Source of the DNA: Geopseudomonas sagittaria
GTDB taxonomy: Bacteria; Pseudomonadota; Gammaproteobacteria; Pseudomonadales; Pseudomonadaceae
Assembly (NCBI RefSeq): GCF_900115715.1
Contig: NZ_FOXM01000004.1
Span: forward strand, 186,001-250,000
Reading direction: 5' to 3'
DNA: 64,000 nucleotides
In this document: piece by piece, positions 14,990-26,200 of the stretch
Layout of the letters: every line of letters starts with the position of its first letter
Numbering within the stretch: the first letter of the stretch is position 1
Notes under the pieces: generated by a model
Databases searched by the model: none
The model's input: the letters and a program-made list of their open reading frames with translations, nothing else
Told to the model about the DNA's origin: nothing
Program-made: the position numbers and the translations under genes

Positions 14990-15565
14990 TTACTGACGCA
15001 CGCCTTCCACCGAGATGATCAGCTCGACTTCCGAGGAGGCCGGGCCGAGATCCTTCTCGATGTCGAAGTCCTTCAGCTTGAGCTTGGTGCTGCCCTCGAA
15101 GCCGGCGCGGTAGCCGCCCCACGGGTCCTGGCCTTCACCGATGAACTTGGCGGCGATCACCACCGGCTTGGTCACGCCGTTGAGGGTCAGGTTGCCGCTG
15201 ATGTCGGCGGTGCCTTCGCCGGTGGACTTCACGCCGGTGGAGGCGAAGCTCGCGGTCGGGTGCTTGGCGACGTTGAGGAAGTCGGCGCTGCGCAGGTGCT
15301 TGTCGCGCTCGGCATGGTTGGAGTCGACGCTGGCGGTCTTCAGCTCGACCTGCACCTTGCTCTCCTCGGGCTTGGCGGCGTCGAAGCTGAAGGCGCCGTC
15401 GAAGTCGTTGAAGGTGCCGTACAGCCAGCTGTAGCCGAGGTGGCTGATCTTGAAGTTGACGAAGGCGTGCTGGCCTTCCTTGTCGATCTTGTACTCGGCG
15501 GCCATGGCCTGGGCACCGAACAGCAGGGAACCGAGGCTCAGCGCCAGCAGGGATTTTTTCAGCAT
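14990..15565 (-). CDS. YceI-family periplasmic lipid-binding protein
   Basis: A 191-aa secreted protein with a signal peptide ending near AMA (20-22). The mature part ([35 protein letters not shown]) is the standard start of the YceI lipocalin-like beta barrel that binds isoprenoid-type lipids. Later strands [26 protein letters not shown] and [12 protein letters not shown] are also typical. It lies 26 bp after the cytochrome b561 gene, a frequent YceI partner. The PAO1 neighbour in this position is known as PasP. Exact function here is unproven. Confidence 0.9.
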   Translation of the reverse strand: MLKKSLLALSLGSLLFGAQAMAAEYKIDKEGQHAFVNFKISHLGYSWLYGTFNDFDGAFSFDAAKPEESKVQVELKTASVDSNHAERDKHLRSADFLNVAKHPTASFASTGVKSTGEGTADISGNLTLNGVTKPVVIAAKFIGEGQDPWGGYRAGFEGSTKLKLKDFDIEKDLGPASSEVELIISVEGVRQ

Positions 15566-15591
15566 GGATAGACTCCGTTTCAGTTGCAGGG

Positions 15592-16146
15592 TCAGTCGCG
15601 TTCGCGGCCGAGCATGCGGCTCAGCGTCGCGTCGCGGTCGATGAAGTGGTGCTTGAGGGCGGCCAGCGCGTGCAGCACGGCCAGGCCGACCAGACCCCAG
15701 GCCAGCCACAGGTGGACGACACCGGCGATGTCTTCCTGGCCCTCCAGGCCGCTCAGGGTCGCCGGCACGCTGAACCAGCCGAACACTTCGATGGCGCGGC
15801 CGTCGGCGGTGGAGATCAGGTAGCCGGAGAACATCAGGGCAAACAGGCCGAGGTAGAGCAGGCCGTGCACCAGCGCCGCACCGCGCCGGGTCATTGCGCT
15901 GTAGTTGCTCAGCGCCGGCGGTGGCGGGCTGACGAAGCGCCAGAGCAGGCGCAGCAGCATGGCGAGCAGCAGCAGGATGCCCACGCCCTTGTGCAGGTCG
16001 GGGGCGCGGCGATACCAGCTGCTGTAGTAGTCGAGACCGACCATCCACAAGCCGAGGCCGAACAGGCCGAACACCGCCAGGGCCACGCCCCAGTGCAAAA
16101 CAATGCTGAACAGCCCGTAACGCCGGGCAGAATTGCGCCACTGCAT
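15592..16146 (-). CDS. Cytochrome b561 (CybB/YceJ-type)
   Basis: A 184-aa di-haem b-type membrane cytochrome with four helices. Candidate haem ligands are His in [31 protein letters not shown] and [25 protein letters not shown]. Such proteins move electrons, often from quinol or superoxide, across the membrane. Start 16146 ([11 protein letters not shown]) gives the family length; the frame stays open to 16233 but the extra residues are not typical. It precedes yceI, probably as an operon. Confidence 0.88.
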   Translation of the reverse strand: MQWRNSARRYGLFSIVLHWGVALAVFGLFGLGLWMVGLDYYSSWYRRAPDLHKGVGILLLLAMLLRLLWRFVSPPPPALSNYSAMTRRGAALVHGLLYLGLFALMFSGYLISTADGRAIEVFGWFSVPATLSGLEGQEDIAGVVHLWLAWGLVGLAVLHALAALKHHFIDRDATLSRMLGRERD

Positions 16147-16281
16147 GAGAAGGGTTCCCGTTAAAACCATGGCGGCAAGACTAACAACAAATACATCGAT
16201 ACAAAGCGGAAATTCTCGGTGATAAGGATTCAAAATATTGATCGGTGAACACCTGCAGCCGCTGACCGCACACGCCCCGGG

Positions 16282-16312
16282 TTGTCCATCGCGCCGCGCC
16301 AGCGGCTACACT
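16282..16312 (+). promoter_or_regulatory. Possible bioA promoter
   Basis: TTGTCC (16282-16287) and TACACT (16307-16312) are separated by 19 bp, a little long for sigma-70. The adjoining AT-rich stretch 16180-16245 probably also holds the divergent cybB promoter. Confidence 0.35.
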
Positions 16313-16348
16313 GTGCGCCCTGCCCGACCCGCCCGAGGAGCGCCGCCG

Positions 16349-17755
16349 ATGAGCCGCAACCAGCAATGGATGGAGCGCGACCTTGCCGTGCTCTGGCACC
16401 CCTGCACGCAGATGAAGGATCACGAGCAGCTGCCGCTGATCCCGATCCGCCGAGGCGAAGGCGTGTGGCTGGAGGACTTCGACGGCAAGCGCTACCTCGA
16501 CGCGGTCAGCTCCTGGTGGGTCAACGTGTTCGGCCATGCCAATCCGCGCATCGGCGCGCGGATCAAGGCGCAGGTCGACCAGCTCGAGCACGTGATGCTC
16601 GCCGGCTTCAGCCATCAGCCGGTGATCGAGCTGTCCGAGCGCCTGGTGGCGATCACCCCGCCGGGCCTCGAGCGGGTGTTCTACGCCGACAACGGCTCCT
16701 CGGGCATCGAGGTGGCGCTGAAGATGAGCTTCCACTACTGGCGCAACTGCGGCCATGAAACCAAGAAGCGCTTCGTCACCCTGACCAACAGCTACCACGG
16801 CGAGACCGTGGCGGCGATGTCGGTGGGCGACGTGGCACTGTTCACCGACACCTACAAGCCGCTGCTGCTGGACACCTTCAAGGTGCAAAGCCCTGACTGC
16901 TACCACCGCCCCGAGGGAGTGAGCTGGGAGGCGCATTCGCGGACCATGTTCGCCCACATGGAGCAGACCCTGGCCGATCATCACGGCGAGATCGCCGCGG
17001 TGATCGTCGAGCCGCTGATCCAGGGCGCCGGCGGCATGCGCATGTACCACCCCATCTACCTCACCCTGCTGCGCGAGGCCTGCGACCGTTACCAGGTGCA
17101 TCTGATCGCCGACGAGATCGCCGTCGGCTTCGGCCGCACCGGCACGCTGTTCGCCTGCGAGCAGGCCGGCATCACCCCGGACTTCCTCTGCCTGTCCAAG
17201 GCGCTGACCGGCGGCTATCTGCCGATGGCCGCGGTGCTGACCACCGACAGCGTGTACCAGGCCTTCTACGCCGACTATGCCACCCTGCGCGCCTTCCTCC
17301 ACTCGCACACCTACACCGGCAACCCGCTGGCCTGCGCCGCAGCCCTGGCGACCCTGGACATCTTCGCCGAGGACAACGTGATCGAGGCCAACCGGGCGCT
17401 CAGCGCGCGCATGGCCAGCGCCACCGCGCACCTCAGGGAACATCCGCATGTCGCCGAGGTGCGTCAGACCGGCATGGCCCTGGCCATCGAGATGGTCGAG
17501 GACAAGGCCGCCAAGACGCCCTACCCGTGGCAGCAACGTCGCGGCATGGCGGTCTACCAGCACGCGCTGCGCCGCGGCGCCCTGCTGCGCCCGCTGGGCA
17601 GCGTGGTGTATTTCCTGCCGCCCTACGTGATCACCCCCGAGCAGATCGACTTCCTCGCCGAGGTGGCCACCGAGGGTATCGACCTGGCCACCCGCGCGCG
17701 GGTCAGCGTGGCGGTGCCGACCGGCGCGCCGGCCGAGTTCCGCGATCCCGGATAG
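16349..17755 (+). CDS. bioA: Adenosylmethionine-8-amino-7-oxononanoate aminotransferase
   Basis: A 468-aa class III PLP aminotransferase that uses SAM as amino donor to turn KAPA into DAPA in biotin synthesis. Visible signs are LWHPCTQMKDH, SSWWVNVFGH, YADNGSSGIEVALKM, NSYHGETVAAMSVG, the PLP-binding Asp255 (LIADEIAVGFGRTG) and Schiff-base Lys284 (LSKALTGGYLPMA). Start 16349 (MSRNQQWMERD) follows GAGGAG by about 8 nt; the frame is open further upstream without family similarity. No other biotin gene is adjacent. Confidence 0.96.
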   Translation: MSRNQQWMERDLAVLWHPCTQMKDHEQLPLIPIRRGEGVWLEDFDGKRYLDAVSSWWVNVFGHANPRIGARIKAQVDQLEHVMLAGFSHQPVIELSERLVAITPPGLERVFYADNGSSGIEVALKMSFHYWRNCGHETKKRFVTLTNSYHGETVAAMSVGDVALFTDTYKPLLLDTFKVQSPDCYHRPEGVSWEAHSRTMFAHMEQTLADHHGEIAAVIVEPLIQGAGGMRMYHPIYLTLLREACDRYQVHLIADEIAVGFGRTGTLFACEQAGITPDFLCLSKALTGGYLPMAAVLTTDSVYQAFYADYATLRAFLHSHTYTGNPLACAAALATLDIFAEDNVIEANRALSARMASATAHLREHPHVAEVRQTGMALAIEMVEDKAAKTPYPWQQRRGMAVYQHALRRGALLRPLGSVVYFLPPYVITPEQIDFLAEVATEGIDLATRARVSVAVPTGAPAEFRDPG

Positions 17756-17941
17756 CGGCGCAGCCGACCGGGCGGGTGGCGGAAGTCGCGCCGGCACGGA
17801 TGACGCAGTGGCGTCACCAGGATGGAGCGCGGCGCCCTCGCGCCCGTCTGCACCGCAGCAATGCGCTGCGGCCCCCTACTGCTGTACGTGGCCAGCGGTT
17901 AAGCTTGCCGCCTTCCACTCGCAGCCTGCCACACACGCCCC

Positions 17942-18661
17942 ATGCGCCTATCCCGTTTCTTCGTCGACCTCCCCCTCGCCCTCGGCCAGCACCCGCTGCC
18001 GGAAGCCCAGGCCCACTATATCGGCCGCGTCCTGCGCCTCGCCGCCGGCGATGCCGTGCAGCTGTTCGACGGCAGCGGCCAGGAGTTCGTGGGCGAGCTG
18101 GTCGAGGTGGGCAAGAAGAGCGTGCAGGTCGAGCTGCGCGAACAGTTCGCCGGCCTGACCGAGTCGCCGCTGCGCATCCACCTGGGCCAGGGCCTGTCGC
18201 GTGGCGAGCGCATGGACTGGGCGATCCAGAAGGCCACCGAACTGGGCGTGGCGGAAATCACCCCACTGGTCAGCGAGCGCTGCGAGGTACGCCTGAAGGA
18301 CGAGCGCGCCGACAAGCGCCTGGCCCACTGGCGGCAGATCGCCATCAGCGCCTGCGAGCAGTGCGGCCGCTCGGTGCTGCCGACCATCAACGCGCCGCTC
18401 GGCCTGCATGACTGGCTGGCGCAGACCGCAGCCGAGCTGAAGCTGGTCCTGCACCCGGTCGCCGCGCCGCTGGCCAGCCATGCCCGCCCTGGCTCGCTGG
18501 CCTTCCTGATCGGTCCGGAAGGCGGCCTGAGCGACGCGGAGGTGGAGCAGGCGCAACGTGCCGGCTACCACGCCGCGCGCCTCGGCCCGCGGGTGCTGCG
18601 TACCGAAACCGCACCGGTGGTCGCCCTCAGCGTGGCCCAACAGTTGTGGGGCGACTTCTAG
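17942..18661 (+). CDS. rsmE: 16S rRNA (uracil1498-N3)-methyltransferase
   Basis: A 239-aa SPOUT-class enzyme that methylates U1498 of 16S rRNA. The N-terminal PUA-like part starts MRLSRFFVD and includes HYIGRVLRLAAGD. The knotted C-terminal domain carries IQKATELGVAEITPL, AISACEQCGRS, the SAM-binding FLIGPEGGLSDAE and LGPRVLRTETAP. It lies 186 bp after bioA with no clear gene between, and faces the chpC gene across a shared terminator. Confidence 0.95.
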   Translation: MRLSRFFVDLPLALGQHPLPEAQAHYIGRVLRLAAGDAVQLFDGSGQEFVGELVEVGKKSVQVELREQFAGLTESPLRIHLGQGLSRGERMDWAIQKATELGVAEITPLVSERCEVRLKDERADKRLAHWRQIAISACEQCGRSVLPTINAPLGLHDWLAQTAAELKLVLHPVAAPLASHARPGSLAFLIGPEGGLSDAEVEQAQRAGYHAARLGPRVLRTETAPVVALSVAQQLWGDF

Positions 18662-18673
18662 AGCCGGCACTGA

Positions 18674-18709
18674 AACACCAAGGCCCGCATGCGCGGGCCT
18701 TGGTGTTTT
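18674..18709. terminator. Bidirectional terminator between rsmE and chpC
   Basis: ACACCAAGGCCCGC pairs with GCGGGCCTTGGTGT around ATGC, flanked by A and T runs, serving both convergent units. Confidence 0.9.
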
Positions 18710-18721
18710 CGCCTGATCGGC

Positions 18722-19198
18722 TCAGATCAGGCCGATATCCGCCAGCTTCTGCTCCAGCGCCACCAGGTCGGGAATCCGCGCCACGTCGCCCTCGACCAGC
18801 GCCGAATCCAGTTCCAGCGCCGCCAGCGGCGCGCCAGCCGGGGCCAGGCCGCTGTCGAGCTTGTGCGGGCGCGGGATGCCCTGCACCAGCAGGGCGTAGA
18901 ACTTCAGGTGCGGCCGGCCGCCGACGGCGTTGATCACCGCCACCCGCGCTCCCGGCGCCGGAGCCGCCGGCACGCTGCCGCTCGAGGCGGTCTCGAAGGA
19001 CAGCAGCGGCAGACGCAGGTCGCGCCAGATGATGTCGCCCAGATACCAGTCGGGCGTGCCGAGCCGCGGCTCCACCGGACGCTGGTTGATCAGCTCGGCC
19101 AGTGCAACGCTGGGCAGCAGCAGGCTGCGGTCGCTCAAGGGCAGCAACAGGCTGTTGAGGGTTTGCGGCGAATGGCCGGCAACGGGGGCTTGGCTCAT
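18722..19198 (-). CDS. chpC: CheW-like chemotaxis adaptor ChpC
   Basis: A 158-aa CheW-domain protein of the Pil-Chp system. Short CheW-type segments are visible: LLLPLSDRSLLLPSVALAELI at the front and GDIIWRDLRLPLLSFE in the middle. In P. aeruginosa ChpC is thought to link extra receptors to ChpA. It is the last gene of this operon, 28 bp after chpB, and ends just before the terminator at 18674-18709. The chpD and chpE genes that follow in PAO1, as I remember, are absent. Confidence 0.85.
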   Translation of the reverse strand: MSQAPVAGHSPQTLNSLLLPLSDRSLLLPSVALAELINQRPVEPRLGTPDWYLGDIIWRDLRLPLLSFETASSGSVPAAPAPGARVAVINAVGGRPHLKFYALLVQGIPRPHKLDSGLAPAGAPLAALELDSALVEGDVARIPDLVALEQKLADIGLI

Positions 19199-19226
19199 GG
19201 CTGACTCCTGATAACGGCGGCGCGGA

Positions 19227-20249
19227 TCACTGGTCGTACTGCTCGGCCAATCGCGCCACCAGCGCTTCGGCCAACTCGCGCGGCGACGCGCTGAAACTGC
19301 TGTAGCCGCCCTCGCGCAGGCTGTCGGGCATGCTCGGGCAGGCGCAACTGTCGGCCTGCTGGGTCCAGATCAGCCCGCCCTGGCGACGCACGTAGGCGGC
19401 GGCGGCACTGCCGTCGCTGCCCATGCCGCTGAAGGCGATGACCCCGCAGCAGGACGGAAACTGTTGCGCCAGGTTGAGCATCATCTGATCGATCGAGGGA
19501 CTGTAGGGCTCCGGCCAGGGGCGCGCATGGATCTGCATGCGCCCGTCGTCGGCAAACGCCAGCTCCTGGCTGATCGGTGCCACCACCACCTCGCCGCAGC
19601 GCACCCAGTCGCCATCGCGGGCCAGGCTCACCGGCCACTGGCTGTGGCGCCCGACGGCCTGCGGCAAACGCTGTTCGAACGAGGCATCGATGTGCTGGGC
19701 ATAGACCAGGCCGAGCGGCAGACCACCGGGCAGCGCATCGAGAAACTCCTTGACCGCCTCCGGCCCTCCCAGCGAGGCGGCCAGCAGCCAGACCTCGCGG
19801 GCCGGCTGCCCGGCAACCAGCGCCGTGCTGCTCAGCGAATCCGGCAGATTGAGGCGTGCCAGACGCTGAGCCTGGTTGAGCAGTCCCTCCAGGCTCGGAC
19901 CGACCGCCCGGGCCGGATCACCGACCAGACGCTTGAGCTTGCCGACCAGGCGCCGCTCCCAGCGCGGGTAGTGCTCGGAGTTGCGCTCCGGGGCCTGTCC
20001 CTCGCCGAACAGCACCGGGGCCGTGGCCTGATCGAGCAGCAGGTCGATCAGCGGCGAGTCCTCCAGCTGGGCCAGGTCGACCAGCCACAGGTCCGGCGTG
20101 CAGGCGCGCAGCTGTTCGCCATCCAGGCGCTGCGGGTCACTGTTGAGCAGCACCTGATAGCCGTTGGCGAGCAGGGTCTGCTGCAGCACATGGCGCTGCA
20201 GCGAGGTATCGGCGATGACCGCAACGCGGCCGCTGCTGCGCTCAGTCAT
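19227..20249 (-). CDS. chpB: CheB-type methylesterase ChpB
   Basis: A 340-aa protein-glutamate methylesterase that removes methyl groups from the PilJ receptor. The N-terminal ~115 residues form a weak receiver-like domain that keeps an Asp (LWLVDLAQ, Asp58) but lacks the usual double-Asp pocket. The C-terminal catalytic domain has Ser159 (LAASLGGPEAV), His186 (YAQHIDASF) and Asp279 (FSGMGSDGS). It starts 8 bp inside the end of chpA. The first in-frame start at 20342 lies within chpA and was rejected in favour of MTERSSGRVAVI. Confidence 0.92.
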   Translation of the reverse strand: MTERSSGRVAVIADTSLQRHVLQQTLLANGYQVLLNSDPQRLDGEQLRACTPDLWLVDLAQLEDSPLIDLLLDQATAPVLFGEGQAPERNSEHYPRWERRLVGKLKRLVGDPARAVGPSLEGLLNQAQRLARLNLPDSLSSTALVAGQPAREVWLLAASLGGPEAVKEFLDALPGGLPLGLVYAQHIDASFEQRLPQAVGRHSQWPVSLARDGDWVRCGEVVVAPISQELAFADDGRMQIHARPWPEPYSPSIDQMMLNLAQQFPSCCGVIAFSGMGSDGSAAAAYVRRQGGLIWTQQADSCACPSMPDSLREGGYSSFSASPRELAEALVARLAEQYDQ

Positions 20250-23200
20250 GGCGCTGTACCAGTTGCTGGTGGATGTGCTCCAGCAGCAACGCTTCCTGAT
20301 AGGGCTTGCCGAGGTACTGGTTGACGCCGATGGCCAGCGCACGCTCGCGGTGCTTCTCGCCGGTTCGCGAAGTGATCATGATGATCGGCAGATCCTTGAG
20401 CCGCTCGTCGTGGCGCACCAGGGTGGCCACCTCGAAACCGTCCATGCGCGGCATCTCGATGTCCAGCAGCATCACGTCCGGCAGCACCTCCTGCAGCTGG
20501 GTGATGGCGTCCAGTCCGTCCTTGGCGGTCACCACGTCCATGCCGTTGCGCTCCAGCAGACGCGTGGTCACCTTGCGCACGGTGACCGAATCGTCGACCA
20601 CCATGACCAGCGGCGGGCGCTGCTTGTCGACGTTCTCGGCCCCCGCGTGGGCCGTGCCGGCATGTCGCGGCAGCTGCTGGGCCTGGCGCGCACGCAGGGT
20701 CGCCAGCAGGTCGAGAATCACCACCACCCGGCCATCGCCGAGGATGGTCGCGCCGGAAATGCCATGCACCGCGGCGAACTGCGCGCCGAGGCTCTTCACC
20801 ACGATCTCGCGCGAGCCGGCCAGGCTGTCCACCTGCACAGCCGTGGCGTATTCGGCGGAGCGCACCAGCACCACCGGCAGCGGCAGGCTCTGTCCGGCCA
20901 GCTTGGGCTGCTGGCCATTGTTCAGCAGCTCGCCGAGGTACTTCAGCTCGTACTGCTGGCCGGCGTATTCAAAGCGCGGCGCGTTGGGCCGGTAGTAGCT
21001 CTCCAGCTCGAACGGCGAGATGCGCACGATACCTTCGACGGTGTTCAGCGGGATGGCGTAGAGGTCATCGCCGGAGTGCACCATCAGCGCACGGTTGACC
21101 GATACGGTGAACGGCAGACGCACCAGGAAGCGCGTTCCCTGGCCACTGACCGAATCGATGCTGACCGTGCCGCCCAGCTGCTTGACTCCGGAGGCCACCA
21201 CGTCCATGCCGACGCCACGCCCGGAGATCTGCGTGACCTGGGCGGCCGTGGAGAAGCCGGCCTCGAGGATGAACTGCAGCACCTCGTAGTCGGAAAGCTC
21301 GGCATCGGCGGCCATCAGGCCGCGCTCGACGGCCTTTCTGCGCACCGCAGCGATGTTCACCCCGCCGCCGTCGTCGGCCAGGGTCAGCAGGATGTCGCCA
21401 CCCTCGCGGCTCAGGCTCAGGCGGATGGTGCCGAGATCCGGCTTGCCGGCGGCACGCCGTGCCTCGATTGCCTCGATGCCGTGGTCGACGGCATTGCGCA
21501 GCATGTGCTCCAGCGGCGCCACCATGCCTTCCAGCACGCTGCGGTCCATCTCGCCTTCGGCGTTCTGCACCACCAGCTCGACCTGCTTGCCCAGCTCGCC
21601 GGCGACCTGGCGCACGATGCGGCGCAGGCGCGGCACCAGACGGTCGAACGGCACCATGCGGGTGCGCATCAGGCCTTCCTGCAGCTCGGTGTTGACCCGC
21701 GCCTGCTGCAGCAGCAGGGTTTCCGCATCGCGGTTGCGCGCGGTCAGGGTTTCCTTGAGGTCGAGCAGGTCGGAGGCCGACTCGAACAGTGCGCGCGACA
21801 GCTGCTGCAACTGCGAATAACGGTCCATTTCCAGCAGGTCGAAGTCTTCGTAGCCGGCCCGCTCGCTCACCGACTGGTAGCGCGAGAGGATCTGCGCCTG
21901 GGTCTCGATATCCAGACGGCGCAGCTGATCGCGCACCCGCTCGATGGTGGCCTCCATCTCGCCGAGGGTGAAGGCGGTGTCGTTGACCTGCTGTTCGATG
22001 CGGCCGCGGAAGATCGAGGTCTCACCGGCGAGGTTGACCAGCGCCTCGAGCAGCTCGGCGGGCACCTTGACCAGCTCCTGCGGGGCACGCTGCGCAGCTG
22101 CCTCGGCGGCCATCTGCTGGGCACGCAGGACAAACGGCAATACTTTGTGGGGCGCCACGGCCGAGAGCGGCAGGATGCGCTGCACCAGCCGTTCGACCTG
22201 CACCTGCGGAGTCGACGCCTGGCTGACCGCGACTGCAGCGGCTGGCACCACTGCCGCCGGCAAGAACCCGCGCAGTTGCTCGACGCCCGCCATCAGCCCT
22301 TGGTAACCGGCCTGCAGAGCAGGCAGCAGGCCATTCAGCCCGCTATCGTCGTCGCCAGCCTCGGCCAGACACTCTTCCAGGCGCTGGCTCAACTCCACCA
22401 GCGGTTGCTGGCGAGCCAGCTGGGCTCCGCCCTTGAGAGTGTTCAGCAGGCCGCGCAACTCATCCAGCGGGACTGCAGCAGTGCTTTGCCAACGCCCCAG
22501 CGCCCCGTCCAGGGCCTCCAGCTGATCGCCAGCCTCGTCGAGGAACAGCGACAGCACTTCGCTGTCGCTGGGCTCCGGGGTGACGTAGCCGACCCGATGG
22601 TCCGCCTCGGCCGTCGGCACCGGCGCCTCGGCGATGAAAGTCGACTCGCCTTCTGCCGCCGGCTCGACCGCTGCGGTGGGCTCGTTGCTGGCCGCGAAGG
22701 CCTCGGCCTGGCGGGCATCATTGCCGAGCTGCGCCTGCTGGCGGAAACGGCGGATCGCCGCGACCTGCTGGCCACCGTCAGGCAGCGGGTCGCCGCTGCG
22801 CAGGGCCTCCAGCATCAGGGCCAGGCGGTCGTGGCAGTCGTGCAGCAGGCCAAACAGCGCGCCTTCCGCCTGCAGGCGGCCGTCGCCGAGACCTTCGTAG
22901 AGATATTCCAGTTCATGGGCCAGATCGCCGATTTCGCCGATCTCGGCCATCCGCGCGCCGCCCTTGAGGGTATGCAGATCACGCTGAAGGGCATCCAGGT
23001 CCGGTCCCTTGGCACCGGCATCCAGCCAGCGCTGCAGAGCCTCGCTCGCCGAGTCGAGGATATCGAAACCTTCCTCGAGGAAGATTTCCACCAGCTCGGG
23101 GTCACGCTCGACCACCACGCTGTCCGTCATGACCGACTGCGACGCAGATCCCAGCGACTGCGGACTGACCTGGGTGGAGAACGCCGCGGTAGCGGGTGCC

Positions 23201-26200
23201 TGCGCCGGCTCCGCAGGCGCATCGAGCAGCAACTCCGGCCACTCGGCCTGGGTGGCAGCTTCGGCTTCGGCAGCAGCGCGTGCCTGGGCAGCGGCTTCGG
23301 CTTTGGCTTCGGCTTCGGCTTCGGCTTCGGCTTCCGCGGCAGCTTGCGCCTGGGCAGCAGCCTCGGCTTCGGCGGCGGCACGCGCCTGGGCAGCGGCCTC
23401 GGCTTCCGCGGCAGCACGCGCCTGGGCAGCGGCCTCGGCTTCCGCGGCAGCACGCGCCTGGGCAGCGGCCTCGGCTTCCGCGGCAGCGCGTGCCTGGGCA
23501 GCGGCTTCGGCTTCGGCAGCAGCGCGTGCCTGGGCAGCGGCCTCGGCTTCCGCAGCAGCGCGTGCCTGGGCAGCGGCTTCGGCTTCCGCGGCGGCACGCG
23601 CCTGGGCTTCGGCGGCCAGCGCCGACGGCGCCAGCGCATTACCTTGACGCAACTCGCGCATCTGGCCGAGCAGTGCGCCGGCAGCGGTCAGCGGCAGCCT
23701 CTGCTGCAACTCCTCCACCTGACGAGCCAGCAGATCGTGCCCTGCGTGCAGCAGGTGTACTGCGCCGCTCGCCAAGTCGAAGCGACCATCGGTCAGGCCT
23801 TCGTAGATCGACTCCAGCTCATGGGCCAGATCACCGATGGCCCGCACGCCAGCCATCCGGGCACCGCCCTTGAGGGTGTGCAGGTCGCGCTGCAGCGCGG
23901 CCAGCGCCGAGCGTGCCTGCGGCTCGGCCAGCCAGCGTTCGAGGGCTTCGCCGGCGCTGTCGAGAATGTCGCCGGCCTCTTCGAGGAAGATCTCGACCAT
24001 CTCTTCATCGAGGTCTTCCTCGTCGACCGCCGGCAGCTCATGCGCCACGACCTGCACGACCGGTGCAGGCTCGCCGCCCCGGGTAAGTTCACTAGGGCGA
24101 GGAAGCTGCGACTCGCGCTCGAACTCAAGTTCGGGTTCGGGTTCGGCTCGAGGCTCGGCTCGAGAGTCCGCGAGCAACGGCCGTGCGGCTTCGGCTTGCG
24201 CCGCAGCCGCGGCCGCGGCATTGCTCAGCAGCAGCTCGAGGGCCTGCACGCGCTCCGGCTGCGGGCTGACTTCGAGACCGGCGGCCACCTGATCCATCAT
24301 GCCGATCAGCGCTTCATGGGCAGCCTCGGCTTCGCGGAAGAAGGCCTCGTCCACGGCCAGACGAGACTCGCCCACCGCGTTGTAGGTAGTCAGCAGCGCA
24401 GCACAGAGCAGATCGACCTGCGGCAGATCGGCCTGCAGCGCGCCGTGGGCCAGGGTAGCCAGTTCGTCGCGCAGGGCATCCAGCTCGACGTGCTCGGCCG
24501 GATGCTGGCGCCAGCGAGCCAGCAGGTCGTCGGCGTCCAGCAGAATGTCCATGCCGTCGGCGAGGAACTGGCTGATCAGCTTGGGATCGCGATTGTCGTG
24601 GTCGCGCCAACTGGCTTCGGCGGCATCCAGCTGCTCCTGATGCAGCTGCTGCACCCGCTCCAGCAGGGCCACGCTACCGGGCAGACTCGCCAGGGGCGCG
24701 CGACCGAGCTGCTGCAGACCATGCTGCAGCATCCTTTCGGCATCGCGCAGCAGTTCGGCAGCCGCCAGGCCGAAGGGAATCAGGTTGGTCTTGAATTCCT
24801 TGGCCAGCTTCTCCAGCGGCGCGGCCACTTCGGCGATCGGCAGGATGCCGGCCATGTAGGCACTGCCCTTGAGGGTATGCAGGGCACGCTGCAGTTCGTC
24901 GGTGACCGGTTGTGGCAACTCGCGATCGCAGGCGGCGAGGAAGTGCGCCAGCGCCTCGAGATGCGCTTCGGCTTCGGTGCAGAAGACTTCCAGCAGCTGC
25001 GGATCGAGCAACTCATCGTCGCTGCTGCCGGCATTGTCGGTCACGGTGGGCGCTGCGGCCGCCACGGGCGGCGTCATGCTCGCCCGGGGCAACGGCTGTC
25101 CCTTGGACAGCGAATGGGCCGCCGCCGCCAACTGGTCGACATCGTCGCGCTGGCGCTGGGCCTTGCCGGCATACTCCTCGACCAGCGCAGGCAGAAGGTC
25201 GACCACCTCGCGGATCAACTGCAGCAGCGGCGCATCGGCCTGGATGCTGCGGTCGATGACCCGGTTGAGCATGTTCTCGATCGACCAGGCCAGCTCGCCA
25301 ACGACCAGGGCACGGACCATGCGGCCGCTGCCCTTGAGGGTATGGAAGGCCCGACGCACTTCGGTGAGCGCCTCGCGGTTGCCGGTATCGGCGGACCACT
25401 GCGGCAGGTATTCGTTGAGGGTCTCGAGCACCTCGCCGGCTTCCTCGACGAACACTTCCTGCAGGTCTTCGTCTATCGGCTCCTCGTCGGCCGGCGGCGG
25501 CAACAGTTGCGGCGGTGCATCCTGGGCCGGCGGGTTGATCGCCGCCACCGGTGTGGCCATCACGTCGGCCAGGGTCAGCACGACTGCAGGCTCGACCTCG
25601 GCGGCGCTGGCAAGCGGCGCATCAATGACGCCGATCGGAGCGAGTTGCGACTCGGCCGGCAGCACGGTTTCGGCAACGGCCGGCTCCGGGACGACGTCAG
25701 GGCGCTCGGCGGACAGCGCCACGGCCTCGGGCTCGGCCTCGGCGGCCGACAGCGGCAGACCAACCGTGTTGCCCGCAACAGAGAGGGAGTGCGGGTCGCG
25801 CGATTCGGCGACTGCCGCTGACTGCGCTTCAGGAAGCTGGTCGACGGTGAGCGCAGTCGCCTGCGGCAGCACCTGCGCGATCGGCTCGGCTAGCGGCGTC
25901 AGGTCGACCGCCGCCGGACTCGCCGGCACGGCAGTGACCAGCACCTCGCTCGGCACATCGAGAATCGAGCGCGTCGGCTTCAGGCCGTAGCCCAGCGCGG
26001 TGAGGCTTTCCTCGGCGACATCGAGAATCAGATCGCCCTGACTGGCATGATCTTCGGCGATCCGCTCGAGGTAGTACTCGACGCTGGTGATCGCATCGGC
26101 CAGGGTGTCCAGACTTTGCCAGCTGGGCACCGTCTGGCGCACCAGCAGCTGCTCGCGGATGTAACGGCAGCAGGCATCCAGCAGCGCCGCCGCGCGGGGC

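Noticed and set aside
17756-17941. Possible small gene between bioA and rsmE
   Set aside because: No frame with a Shine-Dalgarno and sensible composition; the 186 bp looks like leader and promoter sequence.
23267-23610. Regular repeats that might suggest a CRISPR array
   Set aside because: The units are direct, contiguous, in frame and encode a repeated peptide, with no unique spacers and no cas genes.
20164-25821. A very long open frame (about 1885 codons) antisense to chpA
   Set aside because: It lies entirely opposite chpA, has low-complexity His/Gln/Gly/Phe-rich content set by the Ala-rich repeats and codon bias, and shows no known domain. High GC explains the lack of stops.
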